Shown here in pieces: positions 6,329-11,959 of a stretch of 11,959 nucleotides of DNA (position 1 is its first letter; every line of letters starts with the position of its first letter). Under the pieces are notes generated by a model, which had not been told where the DNA came from, did no database searches, and saw nothing but the letters and a program-made list of their open reading frames with translations. The translations under genes and the position numbers were made by a program. The DNA comes from JAWLBM01 sp041687675 (GTDB lineage Bacteria; Pseudomonadota; Alphaproteobacteria; Rhizobiales; Pleomorphomonadaceae). Where the stretch lies: contig JAWLBM010000069.1 of assembly GCA_041687675.1 (NCBI GenBank), positions 1 through 11,959 of the forward strand, written 5' to 3'.

Positions 6329-7273
6329 TCAGCCGGAGCGGCGGAAGTCGCGCGGGCTGATCCCGAAGCGCCCCTTGAACAGGCGCGAGAACTGCGCCTG
6401 GTCGGTGAAGCCCCAGCCGTAGGCGACGTCCGCGACCGTCCGGTTGCAGCCGGGATCGGCGAGCGCCGCCCGGCAGGCCTCGAGCCGCTGCTCGCGCACC
6501 CACTGTCCCACCGTCCGGTTCGAGCCGCGGAACAGCTCGTGCAGGTAGCGCACCGAGATGCCGCAGGCGGCAGCGATGGTCTCGGGCGACAGCGACGGAT
6601 CGGCGAGGTTGCGCCGCACATGGGCCTCGACGCGCGTGAGGTGCGCCTCGCGCACGCTGGACGAGGCGGTGGTGAGCGTGCGCTCGTCCTCCTTCACCGC
6701 CAGGACGATCAGGTCGACCAGCTGACGGCCGAGGGTGACCCGCGCCTCGGCGGAGAGGCCCTCGAAGCGCATCGGCAGGATCGTCAGCATGTCGACGAAC
6801 AGGCGCCCGACGCCGGTGCGCGCGTCGAACTGCATGGTGCAGAAGCGATCCGGCGCGCGGATCCGGCCGGACAGCTCCGCCCCCGGCACCTTCAGCACCC
6901 AGAGGTCGTTGCGATCGTCGTGGCGGAACTCGTAGGGCTCGTTGCTGCGCTCGAGGATGAAGCCGCCCGGCTTGCAGCGCACGTCGCGGCCGCCCTGGGC
7001 GAAGTAGACGTCGGACAGCGCCGGCACGGTGACGAGGTAGTGCTCCTCGGCATCGTTCGCGAGGTGCCGGCTCTCCCGCTCGTAGAGCAGCGCGTCGGAA
7101 CTGAGCCGGGACAGCGACACCGGCCCGAAGGACCACGCCTCCAGCCGCCCGTCGAACCGCTCCGGGTCGCGGAAGGTGAGGTCGAGGGGGAAGTAGGCGC
7201 CGGCGATCACGTCCCGCCAGTGGCGGGAGCGCCGGCCGGGGTCCGTCGCTTCCGTGGTGACCAGGCTGTGCAC
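6329..7273 (-). CDS. AraC-family transcriptional regulator
   Basis: A 314-residue regulator. The N-terminal part (about 20-190) resembles the AraC-binding-like sensor domain common in 310-330-residue AraC proteins. The C-terminal 100 residues carry the paired helix-turn-helix unit. The first helix-turn-helix is at about LSPETIAAACGISVRYLHEL, the second at about TVADVAYGWGFTDQAQFSRL, followed by the family hallmark FKGRFGISPRDFR. The GTG at 7273 has GGAGGA eight bases upstream and is preferred over a GTG 14 codons earlier (7315) that lacks one. It is divergent from hyuB-hyuA across a 226-base gap containing a strong inverted repeat, so it most likely activates that pair. The effector is unknown, possibly the substrate or product of HyuBA. 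It converges on the GntR-type gene. Confidence 0.9.
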   Translation of the reverse strand: MHSLVTTEATDPGRRSRHWRDVIAGAYFPLDLTFRDPERFDGRLEAWSFGPVSLSRLSSDALLYERESRHLANDAEEHYLVTVPALSDVYFAQGGRDVRCKPGGFILERSNEPYEFRHDDRNDLWVLKVPGAELSGRIRAPDRFCTMQFDARTGVGRLFVDMLTILPMRFEGLSAEARVTLGRQLVDLIVLAVKEDERTLTTASSSVREAHLTRVEAHVRRNLADPSLSPETIAAACGISVRYLHELFRGSNRTVGQWVREQRLEACRAALADPGCNRTVADVAYGWGFTDQAQFSRLFKGRFGISPRDFRRSG

Positions 7274-7499
7274 GGCGGGTCTCCTCCGGGATCTGCCGTC
7301 CTCCGTCGCGAACACTGGGTGCCGGGCGGCGGGCTGTCAATGCGAGTGCACGCATCGACAAGAAAACCCGCGCTCCGCTCCAAGACCGCCGGCCGTCCCG
7401 GACCTAGCCTTGACGCAACGGCCCGGCACGGGGCCGCGTCCGGAGCGATCGGGCGTCCGCGTTGTCGCGGGCATGGCCCGGAACAAGGGGAAGATCCAC
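7274..7499. promoter_or_regulatory. Divergent promoter region of araC-type gene and hyuB
   Basis: This 226-base gap has no gene. Its main feature is the 26-bp inverted repeat at 7335-7360, described separately. A 6-bp perfect stem, CGGCCC (7419-7424) with GGGCCG (7431-7436), lies nearer hyuB and could affect the leader mRNA. TTGACG at 7410-7415 resembles a -35 element for hyuB, but no -10 sequence is visible at the right distance. The hyuB Shine-Dalgarno AGGGGA ends eight bases before its ATG. Confidence 0.5.
7335..7360. promoter_or_regulatory. 26-bp inverted repeat with outward-facing -35-like hexamers
   Basis: TGTCAATGCG (7335-7344) and CGCATCGACA (7351-7360) match as an inverted repeat at 9 of 10 positions around AGTGCA. 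The left arm read on the minus strand contains TTGACA, a perfect sigma-70 -35 hexamer facing the araC-type gene. The right arm read on the plus strand gives TCGACA, one base away, facing hyuB. Clear -10 boxes are not seen, so the promoters may depend on an activator. A regulator bound here could control both directions at once. Confidence 0.5.
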
Positions 7500-9248
7500 A
7501 TGACGACGGTCGATCCGATCACCCTGTCGGTGGTGCGGGGCGTCCTCGAGACGACCCAGCGCGAGATGACGCTGAGCCTCGAGAAGACGGCGCGCTCCAG
7601 CGTGTTCAACCTCGCGCACGACTACTCGACGGCGCTGTTCAACCACGTGCCGGAGATGATCCTGCAGGGCCAGGACATCCCCATCCACCTCGGCTCGCTG
7701 ATCCCGGCGATGAAGGCGGTCGCCGGGTTCTTCGGCGACGACATCCACGAGGGCGACCTCGTGATGCACAACGACCCGGCCTACGCCGGCAGCCACATCA
7801 TCGACACCTGCGTCTACAAGCCGGTGTTCTACAAGGGCGAGCTGGTGTTCTGGACGGTCTGCAAGGGCCACCTCACCGACATCGGCGGGCCGGTGCCGGC
7901 CGGCTACAACCCGAACGCCACCGAGATCTACGCCGAGGGCCTCCGGATCCCGCCGGTGAAGATCTGGGACCGCGGCAAGCCGCGCTACGACGTCCTCAAC
8001 CTGCTGCTCACCAACATGCGCGCCCGGCGCAGCCAGGAGGGCGACTTCAACGCCCTGATCGGCGCCTGCCAGGTCGGCGAGCGCAACCTCCTCGCCCTGA
8101 TCGACAAGTACGGCCTCGACACGGTGCAGGCGGCGATCGGCGAGTTGCAGGACATGGCCGACCGGCACATGCGCAAGCTGATCGCGGAGGTGCCGGACGG
8201 CACCTATTCCGGCACCGCCATCCTCGAGGACGCCGGCCACGGCTTCGGCGACTTCGAGATCACCGCGACGGTCACCATCACGGGCGACAGCTGCCACATC
8301 GTCATCGCCAGCCCGCCGCAGATCCCCTACTTCATCAACTCCTACGAGGGGAACTCCTATTCCGGCGTCTACCTCGGGCTGATGATGTTCGCGCAGTTGC
8401 CGCCGCCCTACAACGAGGGCCTCTACCGCTGCGTGACGGTCGACATGGGCCCGAAGGGCACGCTCTGCAACGCCAAGGAGCCGGCCCCGCACGTCAACTG
8501 CACCACGACGCCGATGGAGACGCTGACCGACGCCGTCCGCCTCGCCTTCGAGAAGGCGGCGCCCTCCAAGGTGTCCGCCTCCTGGGGCCACGCCAACGGC
8601 TGCAACATCGCCGGCTGGGACACCCGCCACGACGAGGAGTACGTGACGATGGTGCTCGCCTCGATCATCTCGGGCGCGGGGGCGACGCCGAGCCAGGACG
8701 GCTGGCACGCCTGCGGGCCGGAATGCTGCTTCGGCGCCCTCACCTCGGGCGACATCGAGCTCCTCGAATACTCCTACCCGATCATCATCCACCGCTACTC
8801 GCTGATGACCGACAGCGGCGGCGCCGGCAAGTATCGCGGCGGATCCGGCACCTGCTGGGAGGTGGAGCCGCTCGACAAGCCGATGACCTTCATCACCTTC
8901 GGCGAGGGCCGGCGGATTCCGGCCGTCGGCGCCGCGGGAGCGCAGTCCGCCCTGGTCGAGCCCAAGGTCGGGCGCCTCGAGATCACCCGGGACGGCAAGG
9001 TGGACCTCATCAAGAAGAACGTCATCGAGACCATCCGGCCGGGCGAGCGGGCGGCCAACATGAACCCCGGCGGCGGCGGCTTCGGCAATCCGTTCGAGCG
9101 CGACGTCGACCGGGTGGTCGAGGACGTGCGCAACGGCCTCGTCTCCGTCGAGGGCGCCAGGGCCGACTACGGCGTGGTGTTCTCCGACCCCGGCGCCCTG
9201 GTGGTCGACCGCGAGGCGACGGCGCGGCTCCGCGCCCGCGCCGCCTGA
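7500..9248 (+). CDS. hyuB: Hydantoinase B/oxoprolinase-type enzyme subunit (HyuB family)
   Basis: A 582-residue protein covering the full HyuB family length. It opens with the family start VDPITLSVVRGVLETTQREM. HNDPAYAGSHIID is at 90-102, KGHLTDIGG at 122-130, EGLRIPP at 146-152, TDSGGAGKYRGGSG at 437-450 and NPGGGGFGNP at 522-531. HyuB works with HyuA in ATP-dependent enzymes: N-methylhydantoinases, 5-oxoprolinases, caprolactamase, and acetone or acetophenone carboxylases. HyuA activates the substrate by phosphorylation and HyuB completes hydrolysis or carboxylation, in the cytoplasm. The protein has 12 cysteines, including HACGPECC at 403-410. The ATG at 7500 follows AAGGGGAAGATCCAC, with good spacing; open frame upstream to 7254 is non-coding. 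Here hyuB precedes hyuA, the reverse of many loci. The substrate is unknown. Confidence 0.93.
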   Translation: MTTVDPITLSVVRGVLETTQREMTLSLEKTARSSVFNLAHDYSTALFNHVPEMILQGQDIPIHLGSLIPAMKAVAGFFGDDIHEGDLVMHNDPAYAGSHIIDTCVYKPVFYKGELVFWTVCKGHLTDIGGPVPAGYNPNATEIYAEGLRIPPVKIWDRGKPRYDVLNLLLTNMRARRSQEGDFNALIGACQVGERNLLALIDKYGLDTVQAAIGELQDMADRHMRKLIAEVPDGTYSGTAILEDAGHGFGDFEITATVTITGDSCHIVIASPPQIPYFINSYEGNSYSGVYLGLMMFAQLPPPYNEGLYRCVTVDMGPKGTLCNAKEPAPHVNCTTTPMETLTDAVRLAFEKAAPSKVSASWGHANGCNIAGWDTRHDEEYVTMVLASIISGAGATPSQDGWHACGPECCFGALTSGDIELLEYSYPIIIHRYSLMTDSGGAGKYRGGSGTCWEVEPLDKPMTFITFGEGRRIPAVGAAGAQSALVEPKVGRLEITRDGKVDLIKKNVIETIRPGERAANMNPGGGGFGNPFERDVDRVVEDVRNGLVSVEGARADYGVVFSDPGALVVDREATARLRARAA

Positions 9249-9284
9249 CGCACCCCTGCCCCTTCTCGAGATCGAGTGACCCCC

Positions 9285-11363
9285 ATGCGCACCAAGTATC
9301 GTCTCGGCATCGACGCCGGCGGCACCTTCACCGACTTCGTGCTCGCCGAGGACACCGGCGAGATCCGCCTCTACAAGGCGCTCTCCACCCCGTCGGACCC
9401 CACCCGGGCCATCGAGAACGGCCTGAAGCTGGTCGCCGAGGACGTCGGCCTGCCGGCCTCCGACATCGTCTCGCAGTGCGACCTCTGCATCAACGGCACC
9501 ACCGTCGGGCTCAACGCGCTGATCCAGCACAAGGGCGCCCGGGTGGGCCTGATCTGCACCGCCGGGCACGAGGACTCCATCGAGATCCGCCTCGGCCACA
9601 AGGAGGACGGCTACCGCTACGACCCGGAGTACCCGCCGGCGCGGATGCTGGTTCCCCGCTACCTGCGGCGCGGCGTGCGCGAGCGCGTCATCTCCAACGG
9701 GACGGTGCACACGCCGATGAACGAGGACGACGTCCGGGCGGCCTGCGAGCTGTTCCGCGCGGAAGGCGTCGAGTCCATCGCCATCTCCTTCGTCTGGTCG
9801 GTGCTGAACGACGCCCATGAGCGGCGGGCGGCCGAGATCGTCCGCGAGATGCTTCCCGGGGTCACCCTCACCGTCGGCTCCGAGCTCTATCCGCAGGTGC
9901 GCGAATACACCCGCACCTCGACGGCGGTGCTCAACGCCTACCTGGCGCCGATCCTGAAGAGCTACGTCGGCGCGGTCGACGACTACTTCCGCTCGCTCGG
10001 CGCCCGCAACCCGGTGCGCTACTTCCAGTCCAACGGCGGGCTCGCGGTCGGCGAGGTGATGAGCGACCGGTCGGTCTACGCCATCAACTCCGGCCCCGCC
10101 TCCGCCCCGCAGGCCGGCCTCTACGTGACCGCCCCCTTCGGCGCGAAGAACGTGATCACCGTCGACATGGGCGGCACCTCCTTCGACATCACGCTGACCA
10201 AGGACGGCGTCACCAACCTGTCCAAGAACACCGACTTCCTGCGCTATCGCATCGGCATGCCGATGATCCAGGTGGAGACGCTGGGCGCCGGCGGCGGCTC
10301 GATCGGCTGGATCGACGATATGGGCCTCCTGCAGATGGGCCCGCAGAGCGCCGGCTCGGACCCCGGCCCGGTCTGCTACGGCCAGGGCGGCCGCGAGCCG
10401 ACCGTGTCCGACGCCAACCTCGTCCTCGGCTACCTCAGCCCCGACGGGCTCCTCGCCGGCAAGCTGCCGCTCGACCGGGAGGCCGCCGCCCGCGCGATCC
10501 GCGATAAGATCGCCGAGCCGCTCGGCATGTCGGTGGAGCGGGCCGCCTACGGCATGTTCACGATCGTCAACAGCAACATGGTGAACGGCATCCGCCGCGT
10601 CTCGGTCGAGCGCGGCTACGACCCGCGCGACTTCGTGCTGGTCGGCGCCGGCGGCGCCACCGCGGCGCACATCACCGCGCTCGCCCGCGAGATGGGGATC
10701 GACACCGTGGTGGTGCCGAAGCTCGCCTCGGGCCTCTGCGCCTTCGGCCAGATCATCTCCGACGTGAAGTACAACTACATGGCCACCTACCCGGTGCGGC
10801 TCGAGGGCGAGGAGGTCCTGGCCCGCATCGACGCCCTCTTCAACGAGTTGGAGGCGACCGGCATCCGCCACCTGGAGGGCGACGGCTTTTCCCGCGACCG
10901 CATCGCCGTCGCCCGCAGCCTCGACATGCGCTACGTCGGCCAGGTGCACGAGTGCACGGTGGACATCGGCACCTTCAAGGTGGACGCCGGGTCGATCGGC
11001 GCCGTCGTCGAGGCCTTCCACCGCCGCCACGAGGAGCTCTACACCTACGCCGAGCGGCACACCCCAGTGGAGGTGGTGAACATCGAGAGCACCCTCACCG
11101 GCCTCGTCGACAAGCCGCCCTCGCGGGCGCTGCCGGGCGGCGGCCGGGTGGAGGACGCCCTCACCCACGAGCGCGACGCGATCTTCTCCCCCGACGGCTC
11201 CGCCACCCGCGTCCCCGTCTACGACGGCGCCCGCCTCGGCGCCGGCGCCCGCATCACCGGACCGGCCATCGTCGAGGAGCCGACCACCACCCTGGTCGTG
11301 GAGCCCGGCTGGACCGCCGAATTGCACGAGAGCGGGTCGTATGTGTTGCGGAGGGGTGGATGA
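9285..11363 (+). CDS. hyuA: Hydantoinase A/oxoprolinase-type ATP-binding subunit (HyuA family)
   Basis: A 692-residue cytoplasmic subunit with actin-like ATPase fold signatures. The first phosphate-binding loop GIDAGGTFTDF is at 8-18 and NGTTVGLNALI at 70-80. The second phosphate loop DMGGTSFD is at 294-301, GAGGGSIGW at 334-342, and SAGSDPGPVCYGQGG at 355-369. A C-terminal domain covers about 500-680. Order is Hydant_A_N, Hydantoinase_A, C-terminal domain, at full family length. It should use ATP to activate a cyclic amide (hydantoin, oxoproline or lactam) or a ketone for the partner HyuB, encoded 36 bases upstream. The start is uncertain: ATG at 9285 has a weak ribosome binding site, and an in-frame GTG at 9276 would add three residues. 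Exact reaction and any third subunit, as carboxylases have, cannot be judged; no small subunit gene follows. Confidence 0.93.
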   Translation: MRTKYRLGIDAGGTFTDFVLAEDTGEIRLYKALSTPSDPTRAIENGLKLVAEDVGLPASDIVSQCDLCINGTTVGLNALIQHKGARVGLICTAGHEDSIEIRLGHKEDGYRYDPEYPPARMLVPRYLRRGVRERVISNGTVHTPMNEDDVRAACELFRAEGVESIAISFVWSVLNDAHERRAAEIVREMLPGVTLTVGSELYPQVREYTRTSTAVLNAYLAPILKSYVGAVDDYFRSLGARNPVRYFQSNGGLAVGEVMSDRSVYAINSGPASAPQAGLYVTAPFGAKNVITVDMGGTSFDITLTKDGVTNLSKNTDFLRYRIGMPMIQVETLGAGGGSIGWIDDMGLLQMGPQSAGSDPGPVCYGQGGREPTVSDANLVLGYLSPDGLLAGKLPLDREAAARAIRDKIAEPLGMSVERAAYGMFTIVNSNMVNGIRRVSVERGYDPRDFVLVGAGGATAAHITALAREMGIDTVVVPKLASGLCAFGQIISDVKYNYMATYPVRLEGEEVLARIDALFNELEATGIRHLEGDGFSRDRIAVARSLDMRYVGQVHECTVDIGTFKVDAGSIGAVVEAFHRRHEELYTYAERHTPVEVVNIESTLTGLVDKPPSRALPGGGRVEDALTHERDAIFSPDGSATRVPVYDGARLGAGARITGPAIVEEPTTTLVVEPGWTAELHESGSYVLRRGG

Positions 11364-11390
11364 GGGGGGCCGGGGGTGGGGGGCCGGGGG
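11364..11390 (+). other. G-quadruplex-forming run after the hyuA stop
   Basis: Starting at the base after the stop codon the plus strand reads G6, CC, G5, T, G6, CC, G5. Four long G-runs with one- or two-base loops are an almost ideal quadruplex motif, and transcription through it would put the G-rich strand in the RNA. It may help end transcription or protect the 3' end of the hyuBA message. No ordinary hairpin-plus-T-tract terminator is seen nearby. Confidence 0.6.
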
Positions 11391-11535
11391 CACGACCGAA
11401 GCCGCCCAAGCCTCACGCCGTTTCCCAGCCGGAGGAGCACATCAAAGCCCCTCAAGCGGAGAGATGAACACCCCGGTTTCAAGAGATGTAGACGAGCAGG
11501 CCAGCGATGATCGCCAGGGCGAGCAGCAGCGGCGC
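11391..11535. other. Short intergenic stretch between hyuA and the PIN remnant
   Basis: No intact gene is seen. On the minus strand, directly after the TAG of the PIN remnant and in the same frame, 11535-11479 encodes a hydrophobic peptide APLLLALAIIAGLLVYIS and then stops. It looks like the C-terminal membrane segment of some protein, but it has no start codon or upstream frame of its own. It may be decayed coding DNA or chance. Confidence 0.3.
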
Positions 11536-11862
11536 CTAGAGCAGCCTTGCCTGCGGATCCTCTGGCGGTAGCGGTAGGTCGCCTATCCGAACCAGTTCTA
11601 CCTGCGTACCCGCCAGCCAGCGCTCGAAGCCTCCGTCGCCGGTGATCAGTTTCTCCGCGCCGGCAACAAGTGCCGTGGCGGCAATCATGGCGTCGAACTT
11701 CATCTCGTTCTTCCCGGGTGGTCTCGCATTTCCTCCGGGTGAGCGCCCCCTCTCCCGCCTGATCAGCTGCCCTGCTTCGATGGCAGCCCGCGAGCCGAAC
11801 TCAAGAACCCGGAAGATGCGCCGCCGTTGAAGGATATCGAGGATCGCCGCAACCCGCTCATC
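11536..11862 (-). pseudogene. PIN-domain (VapC-like) ribonuclease gene, 5' end removed at an IS66-type element
   Basis: The minus strand is open from the element boundary to TAG at 11538-11536 and encodes about 108 residues matching the C-terminal two thirds of a PIN domain. It contains DERVAAILDIL, a helix RAAIEAGQLIRRE, the core KFDAMIAATALVAGAEKLITGD with two acidic active-site positions (D in KFDA, D in ITGD), and a following GFERWL. The N-terminal part that carries the first catalytic Asp (LDTN-type motif) is absent: the frame meets the element end at 11863 instead. The fragment should be inactive. PIN proteins of this kind are often toxins that cleave tRNA or rRNA, paired with an antitoxin; no antitoxin gene is visible. 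Base composition is less GC-rich than the hyu genes, consistent with acquired DNA. Confidence 0.75.
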
Positions 11863-11959
11863 GTAAGCGCTGTTCTCAGGCCACGCCCTCGGCCTCGTCC
11901 TTTCCGTAGGCCCACGGCAGGAGATCGTCGAGCTGGCTCTGGGGATGGCCGGCGACGAT
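11863..11959 (-). mobile_element. End of an IS66-family insertion sequence (partial)
   Basis: The sequence changes at 11863 from PIN coding DNA to GTAAGCGCTGTTCTCAGG. IS66-family elements characteristically begin GTAAGCG at their terminal inverted repeats. The transposase C-terminus begins 13 bases inside this end, as expected for the tnpC side of such an element. IS66 elements make 8-bp target duplications, so CGCTCATC (11855-11862) is the predicted copy on this side. The other end lies beyond the window. Confidence 0.7.
11876..11959 (-). CDS. tnpC: IS66-family transposase C-terminus (partial)
   Basis: The last 27 codons and the TGA stop (11878-11876) of a minus-strand gene that enters from the right edge. 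The peptide contains GHPQSQLDDLLPWAY and ends GVA. The LD-(D/E)-LLPWAY segment is the recognisable tail of IS66-type transposases (TnpC, a DDE enzyme), where it is followed by a few residues ending in AVA or similar. Nothing can be said about whether the rest of the gene is intact. Its frame differs from that of the adjoining PIN remnant, which continues past the stop without interruption. Confidence 0.75.
   Translation of the reverse strand: MVAGHPQSQLDDLLPWAYGKDEAEGVA

Noticed and set aside
7410..7438. Sigma-70 promoter for hyuB starting at TTGACG (7410)
   Set aside because: The bases 16-18 nt downstream are all G/C, so no -10 element is present.
6539..9820. A very long plus-strand open frame (over 1000 codons) running antisense to the AraC-type gene and then out of frame through hyuB
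   Set aside because: Its product is low-complexity (Arg, Gly, Pro, Ala, His rich), it crosses known genes and intergenic DNA alike, and it is the expected by-product of GC-rich third codon positions.
7500..11363. Naming HyuBA as 5-oxoprolinase, N-methylhydantoinase or acetophenone carboxylase
   Set aside because: All share the same motifs; no substrate-defining residue or extra carboxylase subunit gene is visible here.
7404..11393. A minus-strand open frame of over 1300 codons opposite hyuB-hyuA
   Set aside because: Composition is dominated by Val, Ala, Gly, Asp and His with no domain pattern; it mirrors the codon bias of the real genes on the plus strand.
11642..11830. Plus-strand open frame opposite the PIN remnant
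   Set aside because: The minus strand shows PIN-domain motifs over the same bases, whereas the plus-strand peptide shows none.

Overview
The window is GC-rich (most third codon positions are G or C) and dense with long reading frames. It looks like chromosomal DNA of an alphaproteobacterium, probably Hyphomicrobiales-like. This rests on base composition, on the mix of a polyamine-type ABC importer, SDRs, a GntR/FCD regulator and HyuA/HyuB, and on IS66-type DNA at the right edge. No single marker gene fixes the genus.

Left half, minus strand (4644 down to 1): a six-gene operon reads ATPase, permease, permease, SDR, SDR, substrate-binding protein. The last gene is cut by the window edge after its Tat-type signal peptide. 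The transporter is of the spermidine/putrescine (PotABCD) type and its substrate is unknown. Two NAD-type short-chain dehydrogenases lie inside the transporter operon, so uptake is probably coupled to oxidation of a hydroxyl or reduction of a keto group on the imported compound. The operon faces a divergent GntR-family regulator (5213-6262) with two winged-helix domains and an FCD ligand domain. The 568-bp gap between them holds palindromes and repeated GTATGCAA boxes that could be operators.

Middle: the GntR gene converges on an AraC-family regulator (6329-7273, minus). A long imperfect hairpin between them probably acts as a two-way terminator, or is a dispersed palindromic repeat. The AraC gene is divergent from hyuB-hyuA (7500-11363, plus), an ATP-dependent hydantoinase/oxoprolinase/carboxylase-type enzyme pair. 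A 26-bp inverted repeat between them carries a perfect TTGACA facing araC and is the best operator/promoter candidate in the window.

Right end: directly after the hyuA stop is a run able to form a G-quadruplex. Beyond it the DNA changes character: a broken PIN-domain (VapC-like) gene on the minus strand is cut at 11862/11863 by the end of an IS66-family element, which starts GTAAGCGC and carries the last 27 codons of the transposase. This marks the edge of the conserved catabolic cluster and the start of an accessory region.

Taken together, the intact genes suggest one catabolic locus: import by the ABC transporter, redox steps by two SDRs, and ATP-dependent opening or carboxylation of a cyclic amide or ketone by HyuBA, under two separate regulators. 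That these genes serve one pathway is inference from position. No previously unknown system is clearly present; the unusual points are the H-loop substitution in the ATPase, the doubled DNA-binding domain of the regulator and the divergent operator.
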